A DNA stretch of 40,208 bases from JAPOQD01 sp964620555 (GTDB lineage: Bacteria; Pseudomonadota; Gammaproteobacteria; Pseudomonadales; Halieaceae), in contig CAZUGZ010000015.1 in the NCBI GenBank assembly GCA_964620555.1, positions 1 to 40,208 on the forward strand. The letters run 5' to 3'. Below the pieces are notes generated by a model. It was not told the DNA's origin, did no database searches, and saw nothing but the letters and a program-made list of their open reading frames with translations. Of the stretch, positions 16,671-23,808 are shown in pieces (the first letter of the stretch is position 1; each line of letters starts with the position of its first letter). The translations under genes were made by a program, and so were the position numbers.

Positions 16671-17573
16671 TTACCCTCGGGTGTCAGTGGCGTCGAGCCG
16701 CGGTCTGCCCGCCGCTGCGGACAGCAGCGCCTGTCCCATCTGTACCCGTTCGTTGCTCTGGATGGATTCACAGAGGCGGTACGCCGCGCTGGCCAGCACG
16801 ATGATGGTGGAGCCGTGCTGAAAGTAGCCCAGTTCTTCGCCCCTGCGGTAGCGGGCGGTGCAGGTGATGTCCCGGGGTCCGCGATAGTTCATGGACAGGG
16901 CACCGTCCAGGCAGTGCAGCTCGATGCTCGCCACCAGGATGGCCGCCACCGCCACCAGGCATATGCCGCATTCCGGGTCACCGGTGTCCAGGTCGATGAT
17001 TGCCCGTTCATTCCTGCAATACAGCTTTTCAATGCGCTTGAGGGCGATGGGGTTCACATTCCAGGTGTCGCCCGCCAGGTAACTGACCTCTGAAATTCCG
17101 CAGTCGGTGGGGGCGTGGAAGCGGTGGTACATGCTGGATTTCAGGCGCAGTGTGACGAAAACCCCATCCCGGTATTTTTCCCGGGTGCGCGCCGCCGGAA
17201 TCAGCTCCTCCAGCAGGTAGGGAAAGCCCTTGGCCTGAAACAGGGTATTGCCGTGGATGCGTCCGCAGGCGCCGACAATGGCATCACAGGGGCTGACGAC
17301 GATGTGTTCGCGTGGATCGATGGGCCGCGCACCTTCGCGGAGCTGGCGGATAAAGCAGGCCCGCAGACTGTTGAATCGGGTTTCCCGCGCCTCGGACAAA
17401 TCCAGATCATCGACGAACCAACGCCAGATGCGCAGCGAGATTCGGGTCAGCAACGGGCTTTCAAGCGCGGAATACCAACCCATGAAACGGGTCGCCAGAC
17501 GCCTTGGAATGCGGTTGGTCAGGAGAAAATTGAGCCGCTCCCACTGGCTCAGAGCACGCAGCGGTTTCTCCAT
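16671..17573 (-). CDS. phosphatidylserine decarboxylase-like proenzyme
   Basis: The 300-residue product belongs to the pyruvoyl-dependent PSD family, which decarboxylates phosphatidylserine (or a related lipid) at the membrane. All expected catalytic features are present: Asp97 in SPCDAIVG, His150 and His153 in MYHRFHAPTD, and the self-cleavage site Gly-Ser255-Thr in GYFQHGSTIIVL. The residue before Gly is His instead of the Leu of the usual LGST. The segment after the cleavage site (about 46 residues) is shorter than in E. coli. Its start overlaps the stop of the PHP-GT4 gene by one base (TGATG), so translation is coupled. In most proteobacteria psd lies elsewhere, so this may be a second, specialised paralogue; its substrate is unknown. 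The symbol psd is withheld for that reason. Confidence 0.85.
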   Translation of the reverse strand: MEKPLRALSQWERLNFLLTNRIPRRLATRFMGWYSALESPLLTRISLRIWRWFVDDLDLSEARETRFNSLRACFIRQLREGARPIDPREHIVVSPCDAIVGACGRIHGNTLFQAKGFPYLLEELIPAARTREKYRDGVFVTLRLKSSMYHRFHAPTDCGISEVSYLAGDTWNVNPIALKRIEKLYCRNERAIIDLDTGDPECGICLVAVAAILVASIELHCLDGALSMNYRGPRDITCTARYRRGEELGYFQHGSTIIVLASAAYRLCESIQSNERVQMGQALLSAAAGRPRLDATDTRG

Positions 17574-20296
17574 CAGGCTGCTGTATGCTGCTCCAGCATG
17601 GACAGGGGCAGTGGCAAACCCAAATCCGTAACGAACCGGGTCATGATCTTGTGCGGGTGGAATTGGCCGGCGCGCTGTTGGGCTCGGACCCGCATGAATT
17701 GTCGCTCGTCGGGGGACAGGTAGTGAGCAATGATCTGCCTCGCCATATCGTCGCTGTCTTCCACCAGGTAGCCGCTGCTACCGTGCTCGATGATGTCGCG
17801 CGGACCCTTGCAGCTGTACGCGATTGCGGGCATTCCGTAATTGAAGGCTTCCAGCAGGACGTTGCCGAAGGTGTCGAAGCGCGAGGGAAACACGAACAGG
17901 TCCAGCCCGGCATACAACTGCGCCAGCCGCCGCTGATCCACCCAGCCGAGGAACAAGGCATCGGGCAATTTTTCCCGCAGTTGCTGTTCCAGCGGCCCAC
18001 TGCCGGCCACCACCAGCTTCAATTCCGGCAGCGTTTTACAACACTGTTCCACCACCTCCACCAGGTCGAGCAGTCCCTTTTCCTCGCTCAGGCGGCAGGC
18101 TGTGAACAGTACCGGAGTTTCCTCATTGGCGTCGTCGAACAAATCGCTCTTCTCCACCGGCACCACGTTCGGCAGCATCCTGGGAGCGTGATGGGCGGTC
18201 AGGTGCACCCGCTTGCCCTCGAGTTGCATTTCCTGACCGGTGAGCCACTCCCGGTGTTCCCGGTTGAGCACGAATACCCCGTCGAACTGGTTGTACAACA
18301 GACGCAGTATCCCGCGCACCCGGTTGCGACCCTGCTGGGAGACATCCGTGGTGCACTTGATGTACTCAATCCAATCGGTGTGCATGAAGAAGTAGCTGGG
18401 CACGTTGAACATGTATTTCAGGAACAGGGCAACCATCACCATCGGTCCCTCGGTGGAACAAACCACCCGGTCGTAGCCTCCGTCATAAAAGATGCGGGCA
18501 ATCTCCAGCAAGTCCGGAATTCGGATTTCCTGCTGGCTGGCCTCGGGCAGATTGAATACGGTGAGAGGATGCACCACATGCAGGTGGGGTTCCGGCTGCG
18601 CGTCGCCGTGGCAGGCCAGAAAATCGATGGCGATGTCATTTTGTTGAATTTGGCGCAGTTTGCCGGTCAGGGAATTGGATACCCCGTTTTTGTCGAACAG
18701 GGTGTCCGTCAGGTACAGCGCCCGGAACGGATGACGATTTTTTCCGATACTGGTGGCGAACTCGTTGAGGAACCGGCGGTTCTGGTACAGCGCCCGGGTA
18801 CTGGAGAGAAGACTTCCGGTGATCATCATGGTCAGCATCAGCGGAAAGGAGATGGAATCCACGAGGTCCCGTACCCGGTCGGGCTTTTGCCCTTTGTTCT
18901 TTTTGTTCCTTTTGTTCTGGCTGAAGAACAGGGCAGTGAGCTGACTGGGAATTTGCAGGTGCCTGGTCAGTTCCTGCGCGGAAAACCGGATCTGGTGCCG
19001 GTCGCTGGTGAGCAACCGGGAATCCTGGATGCGTCGAATGATCAGCCGGTTCAGTTGTGTGAACAAATCGTTCACTGACTCGTTGACAGTGTGCACGTAG
19101 ATTTCCGGTGACTGGTTCTTGCCGTTGGCAATTTTTTCCAGATTGTCGATGCAGAAGCGATATTTTTTCGAGGTCTTCCACTTCGCCACCTTGTTGGGCT
19201 TTTTGCCCAACAAGGCATTGTGGGTGAATTTCAGGAACTGTCGCGATCGTTTGTTCTTTTGCAGTTCCAGCAACATGTTGCTGATGGCGATACAGGCAAT
19301 CTTGTCGGAGGTCTCGCCGCGGTGCAGCAGGATTCGCAAGAGCCCCGGGTCTTCGATATTTCTGGCGATCTGGGCAAAGTAATCCATCAGCGCGATGTGC
19401 AACTTCTGGCTCTCTCCGACGAGGCCAAAGGGTGCCATGTGGCCGGCCCGAATCGCCTCCAGTGCCAGGGCGGAGGCCTTTTCCGAGCGCAGCCGCTGCT
19501 GCAGCCCCGGTACCGACAGGTACGAGCCACACTGACCGGCAAAAATACCCATGTGGTCGTCGGAGCCGCCGGCGAGAATCTTGGGCCGCTCCGGGTCCAC
19601 CCCAAAGTCAGCCGGGTCGAGCTGGTGGCGGCGGGCATAGTCCTCGATCTTTTCCGCATTCAACGACTGCAACCAGTTCAGCGTCAAGATCGATTGCCAG
19701 AGGTCGCGCTGGCCGTTGAGAACTTCGAAGCGCTGGAACAGCACCGCCAGTTTTTCGAACATGCCCGGGTCAATTTTGTTATTGCTGGTATAAAAGTACA
19801 GGGGGTGGGGCAGAATCACCGGGATATCGTGTTCCGTGGTGTAGCGCAGAAATTCGTAGATGTTGCGCCGCCGTTTGTTGAGCAGTACTTCCTGTTCCGG
19901 GGTAAAGCCGTAAGTGAGGACATGGCAGTACAGGTCGTAACCCGGGAACACGCAGGTAAATTCCGCGCCCACCAGCACGTCCTGGCCGGCGTCCAGCAGT
20001 TCCCAACAGGAACGGGCGTTATTGTGGTTGGTGACAGTCACCACATCGCTGCCGTTGGAGCGCAGGCACTTGAGCAGTTCGCGAGTGGTCAACCAGGTTT
20101 CCGGCAAGCCGAGTATCCGCCCCCACAGCATCTCCGGCATATCGCTGTGGTGGTCGTGGCAGTGCAGGTCGACGCGCAGCCGGTTGTCCCGGTCGAAGCG
20201 CTGCGCCTCCCGCGACAGGTAGTCGTCAAACTCTGCGCGCAGTGAACTGCGGAAATTCTCCGGCGGTGAACTGGTTACCCGCAATGCCTGGTTCAT
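17573..20296 (-). CDS. PHP phosphoesterase domain fused to GT4 glycosyltransferase
   Basis: A 907-residue two-domain protein. The N-terminal part (about 38-300) is a PHP metallo-phosphoesterase: HCH at 45-47 in VDLHCHDHHSD, VTNHNNA near 88-94, ILPHP at 161-165 and GGSDDH at 243-248, so the metal ligands look complete. A Lys-rich helical linker (about 300-520) includes NKRNKKNKG (461-469) and a hydrophobic stretch (about 483-503) that may touch the membrane. The C-terminal part (about 525-895) is a GT4 (GT-B fold) enzyme with NGVSNSL, STEGPMVMVAL, HTDWIEY, RLSEEKGLLDL and SRFDTFGNVLLEAFNYG. The D-T-F-G-N-V form resembles SqdX-type lipid glycosyltransferases. The start ATG 20296 has GGAGAAGG upstream and overlaps the aminotransferase stop (ATGA). 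The frame runs upstream to 20449 but overlaps that gene. Function is not established. Confidence 0.88.
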   Translation of the reverse strand: MNQALRVTSSPPENFRSSLRAEFDDYLSREAQRFDRDNRLRVDLHCHDHHSDMPEMLWGRILGLPETWLTTRELLKCLRSNGSDVVTVTNHNNARSCWELLDAGQDVLVGAEFTCVFPGYDLYCHVLTYGFTPEQEVLLNKRRRNIYEFLRYTTEHDIPVILPHPLYFYTSNNKIDPGMFEKLAVLFQRFEVLNGQRDLWQSILTLNWLQSLNAEKIEDYARRHQLDPADFGVDPERPKILAGGSDDHMGIFAGQCGSYLSVPGLQQRLRSEKASALALEAIRAGHMAPFGLVGESQKLHIALMDYFAQIARNIEDPGLLRILLHRGETSDKIACIAISNMLLELQKNKRSRQFLKFTHNALLGKKPNKVAKWKTSKKYRFCIDNLEKIANGKNQSPEIYVHTVNESVNDLFTQLNRLIIRRIQDSRLLTSDRHQIRFSAQELTRHLQIPSQLTALFFSQNKRNKKNKGQKPDRVRDLVDSISFPLMLTMMITGSLLSSTRALYQNRRFLNEFATSIGKNRHPFRALYLTDTLFDKNGVSNSLTGKLRQIQQNDIAIDFLACHGDAQPEPHLHVVHPLTVFNLPEASQQEIRIPDLLEIARIFYDGGYDRVVCSTEGPMVMVALFLKYMFNVPSYFFMHTDWIEYIKCTTDVSQQGRNRVRGILRLLYNQFDGVFVLNREHREWLTGQEMQLEGKRVHLTAHHAPRMLPNVVPVEKSDLFDDANEETPVLFTACRLSEEKGLLDLVEVVEQCCKTLPELKLVVAGSGPLEQQLREKLPDALFLGWVDQRRLAQLYAGLDLFVFPSRFDTFGNVLLEAFNYGMPAIAYSCKGPRDIIEHGSSGYLVEDSDDMARQIIAHYLSPDERQFMRVRAQQRAGQFHPHKIMTRFVTDLGLPLPLSMLEQHTAA
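18890..18916. repeat. three tandem 9-bp units inside the PHP-GT4 gene
   Basis: On the + strand the units are CCCTTTGTT, CTTTTTGTT and CCTTTTGTT. On the coding strand they encode Asn-Lys-Gly, Asn-Lys-Lys and Asn-Lys-Arg (read in reverse order), forming a basic NKRNKKNKG patch between the two domains. The local A/T-richness contrasts with the GC-rich surroundings. Length may vary between strains because changes by 9 bases keep the frame. Confidence 0.6.
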
Positions 20297-22020
20297 TGTG
20301 CCTTCTCCGATACGTCCCCGGTTTGCCCGCCGGGTACGGGCGATTGGCCCCGGAACGGGCCGCGGGTTCGCGGCAATCGCGCCACCAGCAGTTCCCGCAG
20401 CAGTTGCCGACGTATCTGCCGCTCGGACAGGTGCTCTTCCCGCCACCACCAGCCGTCCTCCTGCATCTGCCGGCAGGCCGCAACGAAGCGGGTCGCCACC
20501 TGCTCGAAGTCGGCGTCGCTGAAATTGAAACTCATGATGAGCCGGCCAGAGCCCACCCAGCTCAATTCCAGGCCCTGTTGGCGCAGGTAAAACTGCAACA
20601 TCCAGTGGTAGCGACCGGGCTGGACATAGAGCACGGTCCAGATCGATTGCAGATTGGCGATGCGAACCGGCAGGCCGGCGCCCTCCAGCTCCCGGTTCAG
20701 CCGCGCCGCCCGGCCATCCCAGAGCTCCTCGGCCTGCCGATACATCTGCTGGTATTGGGGCTCCTCGATGCGGCGCAGAAAAGCGTTCATCGCGGCCATC
20801 ACGTAGGGGTGGGAATTGAAGGTGCCGCGGGCAAAGGAAATATTGACCGGGCGGTCCTCGCGGAACCGCTTCATGAGGCGATGGCGACCGCAGAGCACGC
20901 CCACCGGCAGGCCGCCTCCCAGGGTTTTGCCGTAGGTAACCAGGTCTGCCTGTACTCCGAAATACTCCTGGGCACCGCCGTAGGCCAGCCGAAAGCCGCT
21001 AAAGACTTCGTCGAAGATGAGCACGATCCCGCGGCGCGTGCAGACCTCGCGAAGCTGTTGCAACCAGGAGGTATAGGCCCGGCGATCACAACCTGCGCCG
21101 CGCCTGCTGTTGACCAGGGTGCTGTCGGCGGGTGCATCGGCATTGGGGTGCAGGGCCTGCAGGGGGTTGATCAGCACGCAGGCCAGGTCCCGGCGGTGCT
21201 CCAGCAGCTTGAGAGTCCGCGGACTCAGGTCGCGCAGGGTGTAGATGTCATTCACCTGCCGCCGGTTGCCGATACCGGGTTGCACTCCGTCCCACCAGCC
21301 GTGGTAGGCGCCGCACAGACGCACCAGATGAGATTTTCCGGTGTGGTAGCGGGCCAGGCGCACGGCCTGCATCACCGCCTCGGTTCCCGACATGTGGAAC
21401 GACACTTCATCGAGCCCGGAGATCTTCTTCAGGCGTTCGACATTGTCCCGGATCAGTGGGTGATAGGGGCCCAGTACCGGGCCCAACTGGCCCACGGCAG
21501 CCACCGCCTCCTCGATACACTGTTTGTAGAAGTCGTAACCGAAAACGTTGACTCCGAACGACCCGGACAGGTCATAGCGCCAGTTCCCATCCAGATCCCG
21601 CAGCCGCACCCCCTCGCTGGCATCCACCACTGAACTGAATTTCAATTCTTCGCCCAACTGGCTGCGGTAGGGGAAGGGCACCCGGTAGTTGGCTGTGAAA
21701 TCGACGTCGGAGATACTGTCCTGTACGGATTGACCGAAGGAAATGCTCTGTGCACAGCCCTCGGCGCTGTGAGAGCGCAGTCGCAGCAGCGCCGCCCGGC
21801 GCTGTTGTGCGACTTGCGGCGGTGCGCCGTCGCTACTGAAGAACCGGTCGCGGTCGAACTCGTAGTACGCTACCCAATTGGCAAGCCGGCGCGACCATTT
21901 GGCGTGTCCCCGCAGCGAGGGGTGCTTGGCCAGTGAGAGCTGGAGCCGGTAGTACAGTTTGCGCAGCATCAGGGCGGCTGCCAGGGCCAGCAGCAGGTAC
22001 ACGGTAAGGTCTGGATTCAT
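20293..22020 (-). CDS. membrane-anchored class III aminotransferase (GSA aminomutase-like)
   Basis: A 575-residue PLP enzyme. Residues about 6-20 (TVYLLLALAAALML) form a likely membrane anchor followed by basic residues. The catalytic core resembles glutamate-1-semialdehyde aminomutase and class III aminotransferases: SGTEAVMQAVRLARYHTGK (211-229), GAYHGWWDG (237-245), the PLP-contacting Asp in FDEVFSGFR (336-344) and the Schiff-base Lys365 in TYGKTLGGGLPVGV. The family is usually about 430 residues; the extra length is an N-terminal extension of about 120 residues and a basic C-terminal tail. True HemL has no membrane anchor, and the operon context does not suit heme synthesis, so the substrate is open. 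It is the first gene of a coupled operon and its stop overlaps the PHP-GT4 start by 4 bases. Anchoring suggests a lipid-like or membrane-bound amine/keto substrate (inference). Confidence 0.85.
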   Translation of the reverse strand: MNPDLTVYLLLALAAALMLRKLYYRLQLSLAKHPSLRGHAKWSRRLANWVAYYEFDRDRFFSSDGAPPQVAQQRRAALLRLRSHSAEGCAQSISFGQSVQDSISDVDFTANYRVPFPYRSQLGEELKFSSVVDASEGVRLRDLDGNWRYDLSGSFGVNVFGYDFYKQCIEEAVAAVGQLGPVLGPYHPLIRDNVERLKKISGLDEVSFHMSGTEAVMQAVRLARYHTGKSHLVRLCGAYHGWWDGVQPGIGNRRQVNDIYTLRDLSPRTLKLLEHRRDLACVLINPLQALHPNADAPADSTLVNSRRGAGCDRRAYTSWLQQLREVCTRRGIVLIFDEVFSGFRLAYGGAQEYFGVQADLVTYGKTLGGGLPVGVLCGRHRLMKRFREDRPVNISFARGTFNSHPYVMAAMNAFLRRIEEPQYQQMYRQAEELWDGRAARLNRELEGAGLPVRIANLQSIWTVLYVQPGRYHWMLQFYLRQQGLELSWVGSGRLIMSFNFSDADFEQVATRFVAACRQMQEDGWWWREEHLSERQIRRQLLRELLVARLPRTRGPFRGQSPVPGGQTGDVSEKAQ

Positions 22021-22082
22021 GGGATCCCGGATCGGTGATGTCGCTCTTTCCCTAAACAGACACTAAAACTGGCGAATGACAT

Positions 22083-22112
22083 AGTATAGTCGGTTTTCAG
22101 GCAGGGTGTTAC
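22083..22112 (-). promoter_or_regulatory. candidate promoter of the aminotransferase operon
   Basis: Read on the minus strand, GTAACA (22112-22107) and TATACT (22088-22083) are separated by 18 bases, matching the sigma-70 consensus at 4 of 6 and 5 of 6 positions. It lies about 62 bases before the aminotransferase ATG, giving a leader of roughly 55 bases. The -35 falls inside a hairpin-like inverted repeat (22098-22118). Confidence 0.5.
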
Positions 22113-22118
22113 CGCCTG
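22098..22118. promoter_or_regulatory. inverted repeat overlapping the -35 of the aminotransferase operon
   Basis: CAGGC (22098-22102) pairs with GCCTG (22114-22118), and inside them GGT (22105-22107) pairs with ACC (22111-22113), leaving a 2-base bulge and a 3-base loop. There is no T-run on either side, so terminator activity for the upstream gap gene is doubtful. The position over the -35 hexamer suits an operator. Confidence 0.35.
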
Positions 22119-22138
22119 ATCTCCATGCGGCAACTGCC

Positions 22139-23608
22139 TCAATCCATTGCGGGATAGGTAGGGTATTCGATTCCGGCCATCTGCTGGAGGATGCGAAATA
22201 CCTGGCAGCTGTACCCGAACTCGTTGTCGTACCAGAGGTAGATCACCGCCTGTTGGCCGTTGACGATGGTCGCCTCGGAGTCGAACACGCAAGCGTGCCG
22301 GGAACCGACAAAGTCGGTGGAAACCACTTCCGGCGAGTTGGAAAAGTCGATCTGTTTGCGCAGCGGCGAATGCAGGGCCACACGGCGCATGTATTCGTTC
22401 AGTTCCTCCGCCGTGACCTGCCGGGACAGATGCAGGTTCAGAATCGCCATGGAGACATTCGGGGTCGGCACCCGGATGGCGTTACCGGTGAGCTTGCCCT
22501 GCAATTGGGGCAGTACCTTGCCCGCTGCCCGGGCGGCACCGGTTTCGGTCAACACCATGTTCAGCGGTGCACTGCGTCCCCGGCGATTGGCCTTGTGGAA
22601 ATTGTCTATCAGATTCTGGTCGTTGGTGTAGGAATGCACCGTTTCCACATGGCCGGTGACGATGCCGAATTCATCGTCCAGCGCCTTGAGCGGCGGGGCG
22701 ATGGCATTGGTGGTACAGGAAGCGGCAGAAATGAGTTGGTCTTCCGGTTCGATTTCGCCGTTATTGATACCGTGTACGATATTCTTCAAATCGCCCTTGC
22801 CCGGTGCGGTCAGCAGCACCTTGGCGACACCGGGGGATTGCAGGTGTCTGGACAGACCCTGCCGGTCGCGCCACATGCCGGTATTGTCGATCACCAGGGC
22901 ATCCCGGATCCCCAGGGCGGTGTAATCGACCTGTTCCGGGGCGTCGGCGTAGATCACCTTGATTTCATTGCCATTGGCCACGAACGAGCCGCGCTCTTCA
23001 TCCACCCGGATAGTGCCATTGAAGGAACCGTGCACCGAGTCGCGACGCAACAGGGCGGCCCGCTTGATCAGGTCGTTGGCGGCCTGGCTCTTGCGTACCA
23101 CGATGGCTCGCAGCCGCAGCGTATCGCCACCGTCCGCCTTTTCCACCAGCAGCCGGGCCAGCAGCCGACCGATGCGGCCGAAACCGTACAGCACCACGTC
23201 GCGGGGCGCATCGATGGGTTTGGCATTGCTGCCGATGAGGTCGGCGACCTGGGATTCCACGTACTCCTCGACACTGAGGCCCTGCGCCCGCCCTTCGGTC
23301 TCATAGGCAACGGCGATGCGCCCCACATCGATGTGGGCGGTGCCCAGATCGAGCCCGGCCAGGGCCTTGATGACCGGGTAGGTCTCGAACTCCGATAGCT
23401 CGTTCTGCTCTACCTGCCGCACATAGCGGTGGTCCTGCATGATGTCCAGCACCGACTGGTTGACCAGGGATTTGCCGTAAATGTAGGTCTTGGCACTGTT
23501 CTCCCGGGATAATTTCCCCACCAGCGGTATCATGGCTTCGGCCAAGGCTTCCCGCTGCTTCCAGTCCTGGAAATAGTCTGCGGGACGGCGGCGGCGTCGT
23601 TCGGTCAC
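22139..23608 (-). CDS. glyceraldehyde-3-phosphate dehydrogenase, long N-terminally extended type
   Basis: A 489-residue protein with an extra helical N-terminal region of about 135 residues before the NAD-binding GFGRIGR motif (142-148). The catalytic Cys298 lies in SAASCTTNAIAPPL, and HSYTNDQNLIDN, GKLTGNAIRVPTPNVS and WYDNEFGYSCQV complete the GAPDH pattern. Normal GAPDH is about 335 residues; this long type is known next to mfd in Pseudomonas (PA3001-like), the same arrangement as here. Function is presumably NAD(P)-dependent GAPDH activity, perhaps in the gluconeogenic direction; this is inferred. The start is GTG at 23608 with AAGGAA about 8 bases upstream. It is divergent from mfd. A small gap separates it from the downstream aminotransferase operon. 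Confidence 0.92.
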   Translation of the reverse strand: MTERRRRRPADYFQDWKQREALAEAMIPLVGKLSRENSAKTYIYGKSLVNQSVLDIMQDHRYVRQVEQNELSEFETYPVIKALAGLDLGTAHIDVGRIAVAYETEGRAQGLSVEEYVESQVADLIGSNAKPIDAPRDVVLYGFGRIGRLLARLLVEKADGGDTLRLRAIVVRKSQAANDLIKRAALLRRDSVHGSFNGTIRVDEERGSFVANGNEIKVIYADAPEQVDYTALGIRDALVIDNTGMWRDRQGLSRHLQSPGVAKVLLTAPGKGDLKNIVHGINNGEIEPEDQLISAASCTTNAIAPPLKALDDEFGIVTGHVETVHSYTNDQNLIDNFHKANRRGRSAPLNMVLTETGAARAAGKVLPQLQGKLTGNAIRVPTPNVSMAILNLHLSRQVTAEELNEYMRRVALHSPLRKQIDFSNSPEVVSTDFVGSRHACVFDSEATIVNGQQAVIYLWYDNEFGYSCQVFRILQQMAGIEYPTYPAMD

Positions 23609-23643
23609 TGGCTGTTCCTTTGTGGGGTAAGTCGGGTGCGCGT

Positions 23644-23672
23644 ATTATCTTTGGATGGTGCTGGCGACGCAA
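23644..23672 (-). promoter_or_regulatory. candidate promoter of the GAPDH gene
   Basis: On the minus strand TTGCGT (23672-23667), a 17-base spacer and GATAAT (23649-23644) form a sigma-70-like pair about 35 bases before the GTG start. The -10 matches 5 of 6 positions, the -35 only 3 of 6. For the divergent mfd I see only a TACAAT at 23767-23772 without a convincing -35. Confidence 0.4.
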
Positions 23673-23808
23673 GAGAGAACATTCCCGCCGTTGGGGAATC
23701 CGGCAGTCCCGGGTAGCCAGGGTAAAATTGCCGCGGGTCGCAATATGCCAGACCCCGAGTAGCGGCTACAATAGCCTGCCATCCTCAGTACAGGTTCCGA
23801 TCCGACCG

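Noticed and set aside
17585..19078. 497-codon plus-strand frame opposite the PHP-GT4 gene
   Set aside because: Shadow of the GT4 coding frame, with low-complexity His/Gln/Val-rich translation and no ribosome-binding site. The minus-strand product has intact motifs over the whole stretch.
20297..20449. 51-residue N-terminal extension of the PHP-GT4 protein
   Set aside because: The extension is Ala/Arg/Pro-rich, overlaps the aminotransferase gene out of frame, and lacks a ribosome-binding site. The ATG at 20296 has GGAGAAGG and a 4-base overlap.
14574..22020. minus-strand group considered as a defence island or mobile element
   Set aside because: No nuclease effector, toxin, transposase, integrase, flanking repeat or tRNA. 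Overall base composition resembles the neighbours apart from the Lys-rich linker, and the enzymes point to lipid or sugar chemistry.
20293..22020. aminotransferase considered as HemL (glutamate-1-semialdehyde aminomutase)
   Set aside because: The N-terminal membrane anchor, the extra 120 residues and the operon partners do not fit heme synthesis, so only a family-level call is made.
20242..23398. long plus-strand frames opposite the aminotransferase and GAPDH genes (20242-21633 and 22106-23398)
   Set aside because: Both translations lack motifs and overlap well-supported minus-strand enzymes.
23620..23808. 63-residue N-terminal extension of Mfd
   Set aside because: Not like any Mfd N-terminus and lies in the divergent promoter region. 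The ATG at 23809 gives the normal length.
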